A stretch of 64,000 nt of DNA from Sphingopyxis sp. GW247-27LB (GTDB lineage: Bacteria > Pseudomonadota > Alphaproteobacteria > Sphingomonadales > Sphingomonadaceae), in the NCBI RefSeq assembly GCF_002277025.1, contig NZ_NIWD01000009.1, positions 118,841 through 182,840 on the forward strand, read 5' to 3'. Positions 24,536 through 32,691 of this stretch are shown here, one piece after another; the first letter of the stretch is position 1, and the number at the start of each line of letters is the position of its first letter. The position numbers were made by a program, and so were the translations under genes. A model generated the notes under the pieces. The model was given only the letters and a program-made list of their open reading frames with translations, was not told the origin of the DNA and searched no databases.

Positions 24536-26695
24536 ATGTCCCGACCTTCCTTTCGCGCCCCGCTGGCGCTGGCCCTGCTGATGACGGCCCCTGCGACGGC
24601 GAACGCCGCGGAAACCGCGACGGCGGCGGCCCCCGCACCCGCGCTGACCTATCCCGACACGGTGCGCGGCGACACGGTCGACACGCAGTTCGGCGTCGAC
24701 GTCGCCGACCCCTATCGCTGGCTCGAGGACGATGTCCGCGTCAATCCGAAGGTCGCGGCGTGGGTCGCGGCCGAGAATGAAGTCACCGACGCCTATCTGG
24801 ACACGCTGCCGGGCCGCGACGTCTTCGCCAAGCGGATGACCGAGCTCTATAATTACGAGCGTTTCGGCCTGCCCGAAAAGGCGGGCAGCCGCTATTTCTA
24901 CACGCGCAACGACGGGCTGCAGCCGCAGTCGGTCCTTTATGTCCGCGAAGGGCTGGCGGGCGAAGGCCGGGTGCTGATCGACCCCAACGCCTGGGCCAAG
25001 GACGGCGCGACCGCGCTCGCTGAATGGACGCCGTCGAAGGATGGCACGCATCTTCTCTATTCGGTGCAGGACGGCGGCACCGACTGGCGCATCGTCCGCG
25101 TGATGGACGTCGCGAGCGGCAAGGACCTGCCCGATGAAGTGCGCTGGGTGAAATTTTCGGCGCTCGACTGGGCGAAGGACGGCAGCGGCTTTTATTATTC
25201 GCGCTTTCCCGCGCCCGAGGCGGGCGAGGCCTTTCAGTCGCTCAACGAGAATCACGCGGTTTATTTCCACAGGCTCGGCACCCCGCAGTCGGAGGACGTG
25301 CTGATCCACGCCTCGCCCGACAAGCCCGCGCTCAACCATAGCGCCGAGGTCACCGACGACGGCCAATATCTGCTCGTGACCTCGTCCGAGGGTACCGACG
25401 AACGCTATGGGCTGACGCTCTACACGCTTGGCAAGAAAGGCGCGAAACCGCGCGTGCTCGTGGGCGATTATGCGAACAACTGGGAATATGTCGGCAACGA
25501 GGGCCCGCTCTTCATCTTCCTGACCAACAAGGACGCGCCGCGCCAGCGGCTCGTCGCGATGGACATCAGGAAGCCCACGGCGCTGACGCCGCTGGTCACG
25601 GAGAATGAGGCGACGCTGGTCGGCGCCTCGCAGGTCGGCAACCGCATCATCCTCTCCTATCTCGGCGATGCGAAGTCGGAGGCGCGGATGGTGACCTTGG
25701 GCGGCCAGCCGGTCGCCGAGATCAACCTCGCCGACATCGGCTCGGCCTCGGGCTTCGGCGGCAAGCCGGGCGACCCCGAGACCTTCTACGCCTTTTCGAG
25801 CTACGCGCGGCCGACGACCATCTATCGGCTCGACACGGTGACCGGGGCGAGCAGCGTCTTCGCCGAGCCCAAGCTGACCTTCGACCCCAAGCAATTCTCG
25901 GTCGAGCAGCGCTTCTATAAATCGAAGGACGGCACCGAGGTGCCGATGTTCCTGGTGATGAAGAAGGGGATCGACCGCAGCAAGGGTTCGCCGACGCTGC
26001 TTTACGGCTATGGCGGCTTCAACATCTCGATGACCCCCGCCTTCTCGCCGACCAAGCTCGCCTGGGTCGACAAGGGCGGCGTGCTCGCGATCGCGAACCT
26101 GCGCGGCGGCGGCGAATATGGCAAGGCGTGGCACGATGCCGGGCGGCTCGACAAGAAGCAGAACGTCTTCGACGATTTCATCGCTGCGGGCGAATTTCTG
26201 ATCGGCGAAGGCATCACCGGCAAGGGCCAACTCGCGATCGAGGGCGGGTCGAACGGCGGACTGCTCGTCGGCGCGGTGACCAACCAGCGCCCCGACCTGT
26301 TCGCCGCCGCGCTGCCCGCGGTCGGGGTGATGGACATGCTGCGCTTCGACCGTTTCACCGCCGGGCGCTATTGGGTCGACGATTATGGCTATCCGTCGAA
26401 GGAGGCGGATTTCCGTAACCTGCTGACCTATTCGCCCTATCACAACATCAAGGACGGCGTGGCGTATCCCGCGGTGCTGGTGACCACCGCCGATACCGAC
26501 GACCGCGTGGTGCCGGGGCACAGCTTCAAATATACCGCCGCGCTCCAGCACGCCGACGCGGGCGACAAGCCGCACCTCATTCGCATCGAGACGCGCGCGG
26601 GTCACGGGTCGGGCAAGCCGACCGACAAGATCATCGCCGAGGCCGCCGACAAATATGCCTTCGCCGCGAAATGGACCGGGCTGAGCGTCGAATAG
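24536..26695 (+). CDS. Prolyl oligopeptidase (S9A), exported
   Basis: 719 residues from ATG at 24536. A signal peptide (1-24, ending ANAAE) precedes the prolyl-oligopeptidase N-terminal segment DPYRWLEDDVRVNPKVAAWVAAENEVTDAYL, a seven-bladed propeller and the catalytic domain with LLYGYGGFNISMTPAFS, RGGGEYGKAWHDAG, the nucleophile elbow GGSNGGLL (Ser near 572), the Asp in TTADTDDRVVP and the His in RAGHGSGKP (near 690). It cuts after proline in short peptides. Predicted location is periplasm. Confidence 0.95.
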   Translation: MSRPSFRAPLALALLMTAPATANAAETATAAAPAPALTYPDTVRGDTVDTQFGVDVADPYRWLEDDVRVNPKVAAWVAAENEVTDAYLDTLPGRDVFAKRMTELYNYERFGLPEKAGSRYFYTRNDGLQPQSVLYVREGLAGEGRVLIDPNAWAKDGATALAEWTPSKDGTHLLYSVQDGGTDWRIVRVMDVASGKDLPDEVRWVKFSALDWAKDGSGFYYSRFPAPEAGEAFQSLNENHAVYFHRLGTPQSEDVLIHASPDKPALNHSAEVTDDGQYLLVTSSEGTDERYGLTLYTLGKKGAKPRVLVGDYANNWEYVGNEGPLFIFLTNKDAPRQRLVAMDIRKPTALTPLVTENEATLVGASQVGNRIILSYLGDAKSEARMVTLGGQPVAEINLADIGSASGFGGKPGDPETFYAFSSYARPTTIYRLDTVTGASSVFAEPKLTFDPKQFSVEQRFYKSKDGTEVPMFLVMKKGIDRSKGSPTLLYGYGGFNISMTPAFSPTKLAWVDKGGVLAIANLRGGGEYGKAWHDAGRLDKKQNVFDDFIAAGEFLIGEGITGKGQLAIEGGSNGGLLVGAVTNQRPDLFAAALPAVGVMDMLRFDRFTAGRYWVDDYGYPSKEADFRNLLTYSPYHNIKDGVAYPAVLVTTADTDDRVVPGHSFKYTAALQHADAGDKPHLIRIETRAGHGSGKPTDKIIAEAADKYAFAAKWTGLSVE

Positions 26696-27804
26696 GGCGG
26701 GCGCTGGCGCGTACCGCCGCGATCCTCGCGCTTGCGGCGTTCGTGCTGTGGGCGCTGCTTCCCGACGGCGAGGCGGCGCGGATCGAGCGGCGCGCCGATT
26801 GCTACGACCCCGCGCGCCTGCCACCGATCACGCCGCTCGCCGACGGACGGCGGGCGATGCGGCTCCGCGTCCTTCTCTACAATGTCGAAGGCCTGCCCTT
26901 TCCGGCGCGGCTCGAACGCAAATATGAACTCGGGCGCATCGCGGCCTGGCTGGAACGGCGCCGCGCTTCGGGGCGGGCGCCCGATATTCTCTTCCTGCAC
27001 AAGGCCTTCACCCCCGCAGCGTCGGCGATCGCGCGGGCGGGCGATTACGACTGGATCCTTCCCGGCCCGTCGCGCGGCGTTCGGCGCAACCCCGCCGCGG
27101 CGGCGCCCCGCCCCACCGGTTACGACGCCGGCGCGCGGTGGTTCAAGGGCGAGGCGATCGGCAAACGGCTCGACAGCGGGCTTTATATTGCGACCGACCT
27201 GCCGCTTTTCATCGACGAAGCCGCACCGTTCAGCACCGCCGCCTGCGCGGGCTACGACTGCCTCGCCAACAAGGGCGGCGAGGTGGCGACGCTGATCATC
27301 CCCGGCGTCCCGGAACCGCTCCGGCTGTTCAACACGCACCGCAATTCGCTGACACCTTCGGGCGTCGCCGCCTCGCGTGCCGAGGCCGCGCATCGGGTGC
27401 AGACGTATGAGAATGACGCCTTGCTCGCGCAAAGCATGGCCGGGCCGATGATCGCGGCGGGCGATTTCAACATGCGGCGCGCGGGCGATCGCACGGGCCG
27501 GTTCGCGAGCGATCCCGGGTTCCGGTTGATCGCTCCCCAGCCCGGCAATGCAATGGCCGCGCGATCCGCGGCGATGACCGATGACAGCGCATGGGCGGCG
27601 CTGCAGGACCTGATCGGGGTCGCGAGCGGGTCACGCGTTGAGGTGGTTCCGCTTGCAGTGACCAGCCTGTTCGACGGCATCCACGGACCGCGCCTGTCCG
27701 ATCACAATGCGACCTATGCGGTCGTCGAGTTGCGCTGGCGCGGCGACGACCCCCGGCTCGCGCGCTTCGCTCCGCCCCCGTGCAAACGACCAAAGGCGAT
27801 TTGA
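26671..27804 (+). CDS. Endonuclease/exonuclease/phosphatase-fold protein, neutral-sphingomyelinase-like
   Basis: 377 residues; the start overlaps the preceding gene by 25 nt. A membrane anchor (about 13-30) precedes an EEP domain: the Asn in LLYNVEGLPFP, LFNTHRNSLTPSG, the AGDFNM motif and the C-terminal catalytic SDHNA. The pattern fits bacterial neutral sphingomyelinases, which hydrolyse sphingomyelin-type head groups, of interest in an organism that makes sphingolipids. The segment DILFLHKAF stands where the family usually has LQEVF, so the Mg-binding Glu appears to be Lys. Function may be lost or altered. Confidence 0.75.
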   Translation: MDRAERRIGRALARTAAILALAAFVLWALLPDGEAARIERRADCYDPARLPPITPLADGRRAMRLRVLLYNVEGLPFPARLERKYELGRIAAWLERRRASGRAPDILFLHKAFTPAASAIARAGDYDWILPGPSRGVRRNPAAAAPRPTGYDAGARWFKGEAIGKRLDSGLYIATDLPLFIDEAAPFSTAACAGYDCLANKGGEVATLIIPGVPEPLRLFNTHRNSLTPSGVAASRAEAAHRVQTYENDALLAQSMAGPMIAAGDFNMRRAGDRTGRFASDPGFRLIAPQPGNAMAARSAAMTDDSAWAALQDLIGVASGSRVEVVPLAVTSLFDGIHGPRLSDHNATYAVVELRWRGDDPRLARFAPPPCKRPKAI

Positions 27805-27859
27805 CGCCGGCGCATCCCGATCCCATCTACGCAGCGTTGCTCAATCGAAAGCCCCGCCC

Positions 27860-28354
27860 ATGTCCTACGCCCTCGCCTTCACCGCCACCGATCCCGCCGA
27901 ACGCTGGGCCGAGGCCGCCGACGCCGCGGTGGCGCTGGTCGCGGGGGAGCCCGACGCGATCGCCAACATGGCGAATGTCGCGGCGCTGATCTGGCAGGCG
28001 ATCCCCGACCTCAACTGGGCGGGCTTCTATCGCTTCGACGGGACCGAACTCGTCCTCGGCCCCTTTCAGGGCAAGGCCGCGTGCATCCGCATCGCGCTCG
28101 ACAAGGGCGTGTGCGGCGCCGCGGCGCGGCTGCGCGCGAGCCAGCGCGTCGACGACGTCCTCGCCTTTCCCGGCCACATCGCCTGCGATACCGCGAGCCG
28201 CAGCGAACTCGTCGTGCCGGTCGTCGCGGATGACCGCCTGATCGGCGTCCTCGACCTCGACAGCCCGCTGCCTTCGCGCTTCACGCCCGACGACCAGGCG
28301 GGCGCCGAAGCGCTGGTCGCGCGCATCGCCGCGGCCCTCGCGGGCCAAACATGA
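27860..28354 (+). CDS. msrC: Free methionine-(R)-sulfoxide reductase (GAF domain)
   Basis: 164 residues from ATG at 27860, one GAF domain. NWAGFYRFDGTELVLGPFQGKAACIRIALDKGVCGAAARLRASQRVDDVLAFPGHIACDTASRSELVVPV matches the fRMsr family, and the three cysteines (in AACIRI, GVCG and IACD) are at the positions used for catalysis and disulfide relay. The enzyme reduces free Met-R-O in the cytoplasm with thioredoxin and protects against oxidants. Confidence 0.93.
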   Translation: MSYALAFTATDPAERWAEAADAAVALVAGEPDAIANMANVAALIWQAIPDLNWAGFYRFDGTELVLGPFQGKAACIRIALDKGVCGAAARLRASQRVDDVLAFPGHIACDTASRSELVVPVVADDRLIGVLDLDSPLPSRFTPDDQAGAEALVARIAAALAGQT

Positions 28355-28410
28355 CCCAGAATGGGACGCTATGCAGGGTTAACGGATTCGCGGGTTCCCC
28401 GGCTTTTTGC

Positions 28411-28426
28411 TAAACAAACTGTTAAC
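28411..28426 (+). promoter_or_regulatory. Possible degenerate CtrA box
   Basis: TAAA-N7-TTAAC matches the CtrA consensus TTAA-N7-TTAAC at eight of nine positions and lies 51 nt before the glycine-zipper protein start. GGTTAAC at 28377-28383 and GTTAACC at 28421-28427 also form an inverted pair. CtrA control is a guess from sequence only. Confidence 0.35.
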
Positions 28427-28476
28427 CAGCCGCTTGTCGCTCACCGGGCGACGGCCGCTGAAACAGGGAGTTAGCC

Positions 28477-29430
28477 ATGCGCACAGTCTTGCTCTTGGGA
28501 ATTGCGGCAGGGTCGCTGCTGCTGTCGGGCCACGCGTCGAGCGCCGAAGCGCCGATGCCCGCGCCGCACGGCGCGGCGACGCTGGCGCAGCGCGCCGCCT
28601 TCGGCGACGACCCGCGCCCCTCGCTCGACTATGGCGCGCCGACGGCATCCGACACCCGCGTCTACACCGGCTATCCCGACCGCGTCCCGAGCGAGGTCGA
28701 ATATCGCCGCGGCACGACCTATCCCGCGCCGCCGCCGCCCGACGCGGTCTACAGCGGCACCTATGATGCCGAAGGACGCTGGACCGGCACCTGGGACGGC
28801 ACCTACGAGGCGCCCGACGGACGCCGCTACGACGGGCGCTACGAAGGCACGGTCGAGGGGCGCCCCGGCGTCGACTATCCCCCGCCGCCGCCTTATGACG
28901 AAGCCTATCGCGGCGGCCCGGACCCGCGCCATGACGCCGACATGGAACGCCGCTGCGGCCAAGGCAACGCCGTCGGCGGCGCGGTCGTCGGCGGGCTGAT
29001 CGGGGGCGTCGCGGGGAACCGCATCGCCGGCCGCGGCAATCGCACCGCCGGAACGCTGATCGGCGGCGGCGTGGGCGCGATCGCGGGCGCCGCGATCGGC
29101 AGCGAAGCCGACCGCAAGCGGTGCGAAAGCTGGTGGGCGAGCCGCAGCCAGTATCAGGGCGGCTATTACCAAGGCGCCCCTTATCCCGGCGGCTATTACC
29201 CTGGAGCCACCAGCGTCTACCAGCACGGCTATGGCTATGGCTATGGGTACGGCTATGGCTGGTACACGCCGGGCGTGGTGGTTACGACGATCATCACCAA
29301 CGGCGCCCCGGTCGTCACCGAGACGGTCGAGACCTCGACCCGCACCTATTATGAGACGGTGCCGGTGCGCAAACGCCATGTCGCCAAGAAGAAATGGAAG
29401 CCGAAACCCAAGCCGCGCTGCGTCTGCTGA
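28477..29430 (+). CDS. Glycine-zipper 2TM envelope protein with Tyr/Pro-rich regions
   Basis: 317 residues. Signal peptide (1-22) then a Pro/Tyr-rich part with GTYDAEGRWTGTWDGTYEAPDGRRYDGRYEGTVEG, two similar MORN-like strands (about 90-125), a glycine zipper (NAVGGAVVGGLIGGVAGNRIAGRGNRTAGTLIGGGVGAIAGAAIGSEADRK, about 165-215) and a Gly/Tyr-rich tail with repeated GYGYGYGYG, ending in a Lys/Pro/Cys-rich end (KKKWKPKPKPRCVC). Glycine-zipper domains insert in or line the outer membrane; the precise role here is unknown. A terminator follows. Confidence 0.8.
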   Translation: MRTVLLLGIAAGSLLLSGHASSAEAPMPAPHGAATLAQRAAFGDDPRPSLDYGAPTASDTRVYTGYPDRVPSEVEYRRGTTYPAPPPPDAVYSGTYDAEGRWTGTWDGTYEAPDGRRYDGRYEGTVEGRPGVDYPPPPPYDEAYRGGPDPRHDADMERRCGQGNAVGGAVVGGLIGGVAGNRIAGRGNRTAGTLIGGGVGAIAGAAIGSEADRKRCESWWASRSQYQGGYYQGAPYPGGYYPGATSVYQHGYGYGYGYGYGWYTPGVVVTTIITNGAPVVTETVETSTRTYYETVPVRKRHVAKKKWKPKPKPRCVC

Positions 29431-29458
29431 CGCGGCCGAACCGACCGGAGAATATGGG

Positions 29459-29493
29459 CCCGCCATCCGATGGATGGCGGGTTCCTTGTTTTT
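29459..29493 (+). terminator. Intrinsic terminator after the glycine-zipper gene
   Basis: CCCGCCATCC (29459-29468) and GGATGGCGGG (29472-29481) form a perfect 10-bp stem with a 3-nt loop, followed by TTCCTTGTTTTT. Confidence 0.85.
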
Positions 29494-29544
29494 GGGGATG
29501 ACACCGCCTGCAAGTGCGTGTCGGCTTTGGGGTGGGGAGCGGAC

Positions 29545-29688
29545 GATCCTCCCTGTCGCGCAGCGATGGGGAGGTGGCAGCCCGCAGGGCTGACGGAGGG
29601 GCCGAGCGCGAAGCGCTCGCTGTGCTCGCGGCCCCTCCACCATCCTTCGGATGGTCCCCCTCCCCACGGCTGCGCCGCAGGGAGGATC
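29545..29688. repeat. Complex palindromic intergenic element (about 144 bp)
   Basis: The ends GATCCTCCCTG (29545-29555) and CAGGGAGGATC (29678-29688) are exact inverted copies. Inside lie further paired arms: GGGGAGGTGGCAGCC...GGAGGGGCC against GGCCCCTCCACC...GGTCCCCCTCCCC. The element fills most of the 397-bp gap between two exported-protein genes and is of the dispersed palindromic type. I see no coding potential in it. Confidence 0.75.
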
Positions 29689-29827
29689 TTATGGCCACTC
29701 CCGGCCGCCCCGCCATCCGCAGCCCGTCGCACGTCCGCCACGGTTCAGCGGCGCGAAAGCATGGGGCGGCTATGCCCGGCGCATTGCGGGCCGGATCGTT
29801 CCTCGCCCGCCATGGAGTCACCGAGCG

Positions 29828-30349
29828 ATGCGGAGATTGACCGGCCTGACGACCGCCGCGGCGGTCCTGTTCACCACCATCGGACTCAGCGCGACCCCCG
29901 CCGAGGCGCGCGGCCGTCACGGCGGCTGGGGCTATCGCCATCACGACCGGATCGACGCCGGCGACGTGATCGGCGGCCTGTTCGTCATCGGCGCGATCGC
30001 GGCCATCGCCAGCGCGGTGAGCAAGGACGGGCGCGACCGCGACGGCCGGTACGAACCGCCCTATCGCGACGAACCGCGCGACGAGCCCTATGACCAGCCG
30101 CAGGAGGTGCGCCCCTATCAGGACGGCGCCTATGGTTCGGGCGAAGCCGAGGCGCGCGCCAGCGATGCGTGCAGCTGGGCGGCCGAGGGCGAACTCGGCG
30201 ACGGCGCGCGTGTCGACGGCATCACCGAAGCGCGTCCGAACGACGGCGGCTGGTACGTCACCGGCACGGTGTCGGCGCCCGATGGCCCGACGCGCAGCTT
30301 TGGCTGCAGCTATCGCGGCGGCCGCGTGGTCGACGTCAGCTTCGGCTGA
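29828..30349 (+). CDS. Small exported protein, paralogue of the next gene
   Basis: 173 residues from ATG at 29828. Signal peptide (1-27, ending AEARG), a hydrophobic Gly/Ala/Ile segment (IDAGDVIGGLFVIGAIAAIASAVS, about 41-64), an Arg/Asp/Tyr/Pro-rich linker and a C-terminal domain of about 65 residues with two cysteines (SDACSWAAEGELGDGARVDGITEARPNDGGWYVTGTV...FGCSYRGGRVVDVSFG). The same plan occurs in the gene at 30505. Function unknown; probably periplasmic or outer-membrane associated. Confidence 0.75.
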   Translation: MRRLTGLTTAAAVLFTTIGLSATPAEARGRHGGWGYRHHDRIDAGDVIGGLFVIGAIAAIASAVSKDGRDRDGRYEPPYRDEPRDEPYDQPQEVRPYQDGAYGSGEAEARASDACSWAAEGELGDGARVDGITEARPNDGGWYVTGTVSAPDGPTRSFGCSYRGGRVVDVSFG

Positions 30350-30504
30350 TCCGAGCGTAAAGACTGCTCGCCTTCCTGAACGTAGGACAACCCAGGCTGA
30401 ACCTTGGATAAGCGGGAGGTTCAGCACCATGTCACCCCCGCCTTGGTAGACCGTCACCAACAGGCCGCGATTTCGCGCTGCCTGACGGTGAAGGAGACCG
30501 AACC

Positions 30505-31029
30505 ATGGCTCAGATGATCAAAACGTCTTTGACCAAGGCCGCGATTGGTGCGGCCGCCGCCGGCGCGTTGCTGAGCGCCACACCCGCAATGGCGCGCGAC
30601 CGTTACGACCGCGACGGCATCAGCGCGGGCGAGATCATCGCCGGCGCCGTCGTGCTCGGCGGCCTCGCCGCGATCCTGTCTTCGGACAATGATCGCTACG
30701 ACCGTTACGACGATCACTATCGCGGTCGGTACAACGACCCGCGTTACGGCTATGGCTATGATTATGGCCGCTATGGCGACAGCCGCAGCGCGGTGAACCA
30801 GTGCGTGCGCGCGGTCGAGCGCAGCGGCAGCCGCTATGGCCGCGCCGACGTCACCCAGGTGACGAGCATCGACCGCAAGCGCGACGGCTACAAGGTCAAG
30901 GGCCGCGTCGTCGTCCGCGACGGCTATGGCGGCCGCTGGGGCCGCGGCGGCTATTACGACAAGGGCAAGTTCAGCTGCGACGTCCGCTACGGCCGCATCC
31001 ACGACCTCGATTTTTCGGGCCTGCGCTGA
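30505..31029 (+). CDS. Small exported protein, paralogue of the previous gene
   Basis: 174 residues with AAGGAGACC before the ATG. Signal peptide (about 1-30, ending AMARD), hydrophobic segment ISAGEIIAGAVVLGGLAAILSS, Tyr/Arg/Asp-rich low-complexity linker (YDRYDDHYRGRYNDPRYGYGYDYGRY) and a C-terminal domain with two cysteines (NQCVRAVERS...VTSIDRKRDGYKVKGRV...FSCDVRYGRIHDLDF). It shares the domain order with the upstream neighbour. Function unknown. Confidence 0.78.
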   Translation: MAQMIKTSLTKAAIGAAAAGALLSATPAMARDRYDRDGISAGEIIAGAVVLGGLAAILSSDNDRYDRYDDHYRGRYNDPRYGYGYDYGRYGDSRSAVNQCVRAVERSGSRYGRADVTQVTSIDRKRDGYKVKGRVVVRDGYGGRWGRGGYYDKGKFSCDVRYGRIHDLDFSGLR

Positions 31030-31050
31030 GCACCCGAACGGAAGAATGCG

Positions 31051-31081
31051 GGAGCCCGCCGGTCTTCGACCGGCGGGCTCC
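31051..31081 (+). terminator. Strong hairpin after the exported-protein gene
   Basis: GGAGCCCGCCGGTC (31051-31064) and GACCGGCGGGCTCC (31068-31081) form a perfect 14-bp stem with a TTC loop, 21 nt after the stop codon. Only a short TTG follows, so it may need help from Rho or act as mRNA 3' protection. Confidence 0.75.
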
Positions 31082-31199
31082 TTGCGCAGGCGGCATCCTC
31101 GGATGATGACCGAATATTTACCTTCCTTCTTTATGGAGTCGCATGGGGCCATAATGACCGCCGGGTGTGGGTGACCGGGCGGCTGGAACTGGGTCGCGC

Positions 31200-31631
31200 A
31201 TGTCTTATCCCGAGGCCGAATCCGCCTCCACGGCAGCCGAAAAGCGCCAGCCGCGCCAGTCGCGCCTGGTGAAGGCGGCGCTCGCCTGCGCGCGCTTCGG
31301 CCAGTTCGACGTCACTATCCGCAACGTGTCGCAGACCGGCATCGGCGGCCAGGCGCCGCACGGGCTGAACCTGGGCGAGCGAGTGACGCTGTTCCTGCCG
31401 GGGCACGACCCGATGATGGGCACCGTCCGCTGGGTCGTCGACCGCCGCTTCGGCATCGAAACCGACGCGGAGATTTTCCCCGGCCGGCTGCGCGCCGCGC
31501 ACGGCGACGAGCTGGTGGCGGCCGACAGCCGCGCCGATTTCCAGATCATGCCGCCGCCGAAAGTCTCCGCGTGGCGCCCGGGGCTGCTTCAGACGCAGCC
31601 CTTGCCCGGCCATTACGGCCGCAAGGGCTAG
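31200..31631 (+). CDS. PilZ domain protein
   Basis: 143 residues from ATG at 31200. The PilZ-like order is KRQPRQSRLVKAALACARFGQFDVTIRNVSQTGIGGQAPHGLNLGERVTLFLPGHDPMMGTVRWVVDRRFGIETD (about 15-90): an RxxxR-like basic stretch, then the N-x-S-xx-G-(I/A)-G strand (NVSQTGIGG). Such domains bind cyclic di-GMP or serve as degenerate adapters. It lies convergent to ctrA, with a bidirectional terminator between. A GGDEF-EAL protein is encoded at 44173. Confidence 0.82.
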   Translation: MSYPEAESASTAAEKRQPRQSRLVKAALACARFGQFDVTIRNVSQTGIGGQAPHGLNLGERVTLFLPGHDPMMGTVRWVVDRRFGIETDAEIFPGRLRAAHGDELVAADSRADFQIMPPPKVSAWRPGLLQTQPLPGHYGRKG

Positions 31632-31730
31632 GGTCAGGACCCAGGGCGTTTCAAATTCTCGCCATCTCCGTCCAGTCGAAGGGAAATGGAGCGTCGGAAT
31701 TCAACGATGACTTCCGACCCGACCACAAGA

Positions 31731-31764
31731 AAACCGGCGCGGATCGCTCCGCGCCGGTTTCTTT
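31731..31764. terminator. Bidirectional terminator between PilZ gene and ctrA
   Basis: AAACCGGCGCGGA (31731-31743) and TCCGCGCCGGTTT (31748-31760) form a 13-bp stem with a TCGC loop. TTTCTTT follows on the plus side and TTTTCTT on the minus side, so it can end both convergent transcripts. Confidence 0.85.
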
Positions 31765-31782
31765 GGTGCATATGCGTTAGCG

Positions 31783-32490
31783 TCAGGCGACGCGGCGGAC
31801 TTCGTTGCCGTCGTCGTCGATGTCGCGCAGCACATAGCCGCGGCCCCAGACCGTCTCGATATAATTTTCGCCGTTGCAGGCGAGCGCCAGCTTCTTCCTG
31901 AGCTTGCAGATGAAGACATCGATGATCTTCAGCTCGGGCTCGTCCATTCCGCCATAAAGATGGTTCAGGAACATTTCCTTGGTCAGCGTCGTGCCCTTGC
32001 GGAGCGAAAGCAGCTCGAGCATCTGATATTCCTTGCCGGTCAGATGCACGCGCACGCTGTCGACCTCGACCGTCTTGGTGTCGAGATTGACCGCGAGCTT
32101 GCCCGTCTTGATCACGCTCTGGCTGTGGCCCTTCGAGCGGCGGACGACCGCATGGATGCGGGCGACCAGCTCGTCGCGGTGGAAGGGCTTGGTGACATAG
32201 TCGTCGGCGCCGAAGCCGAACGAGCGCACCTTCGAATCCATTTCGGAAATGCCCGACAGGATCAGCACCGGCGTCTGCACCTTCGCGGTGCGGAGCTTCT
32301 TCAGCACGTCGTAGCCGTGCATGTCGGGCAGGTTCAAATCGAGCAGGATGATGTCGTAATCATAGAGCTTGCCGAGATCCAGGCCCTCTTCGCCCAGGTC
32401 GGTGGTGTAGACGTTGAAGCCCTCGGTGGTGAGCATCGTGTCGATCGCCTTCGCGGTCGTCGGCTCGTCCTCGATCAGCAATACACGCAT
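31783..32490 (-). CDS. ctrA: Cell-cycle response regulator CtrA
   Basis: 235 residues from ATG at 32490. The receiver domain ([20 protein letters not shown]...) has the phosphoacceptor Asp51 in [11 protein letters not shown], and the OmpR-type winged helix (about 130-225) has [54 protein letters not shown], the very conserved CtrA recognition region. CtrA controls replication initiation, division, flagella and other cell-cycle genes in alphaproteobacteria. A consensus CtrA box and GANTC methylation sites upstream suggest autoregulation. The C-terminal degradation signal of Caulobacter CtrA (AA) is replaced by VRRVA. Confidence 0.97.
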   Translation of the reverse strand: MRVLLIEDEPTTAKAIDTMLTTEGFNVYTTDLGEEGLDLGKLYDYDIILLDLNLPDMHGYDVLKKLRTAKVQTPVLILSGISEMDSKVRSFGFGADDYVTKPFHRDELVARIHAVVRRSKGHSQSVIKTGKLAVNLDTKTVEVDSVRVHLTGKEYQMLELLSLRKGTTLTKEMFLNHLYGGMDEPELKIIDVFICKLRKKLALACNGENYIETVWGRGYVLRDIDDDGNEVRRVA

Positions 32491-32623
32491 TGGGCACCCC
32501 TTCGACTGTTTCCCACGATGGCCCCGCGAACCGATCGCCGGGCCATCATGAATGTCGCGGCGGATCGATCCCCTGTTGCGGGACTGCCGGACCATTAACC
32601 ACGAAACTAATGAAGGGAAAAGG

Positions 32624-32668
32624 TTAATTTTGGTTTAACCCGCAGAAATCCACGAGTCGCGGGGAATC
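32624..32668 (-). promoter_or_regulatory. CtrA box and GANTC sites upstream of ctrA
   Basis: TTAA-N7-TTAAC at 32624-32639 is a full consensus CtrA site, 134 nt before the ctrA start. GAGTC (32654-32658) and GAATC (32664-32668) are two GANTC sites, the target of the cell-cycle methylase CcrM. A half site TTAACC is at 32595. In Caulobacter the ctrA promoters combine exactly these elements. Confidence 0.75.
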
Positions 32669-32691
32669 CGGCTTCGTCGGACACGGGGTTT

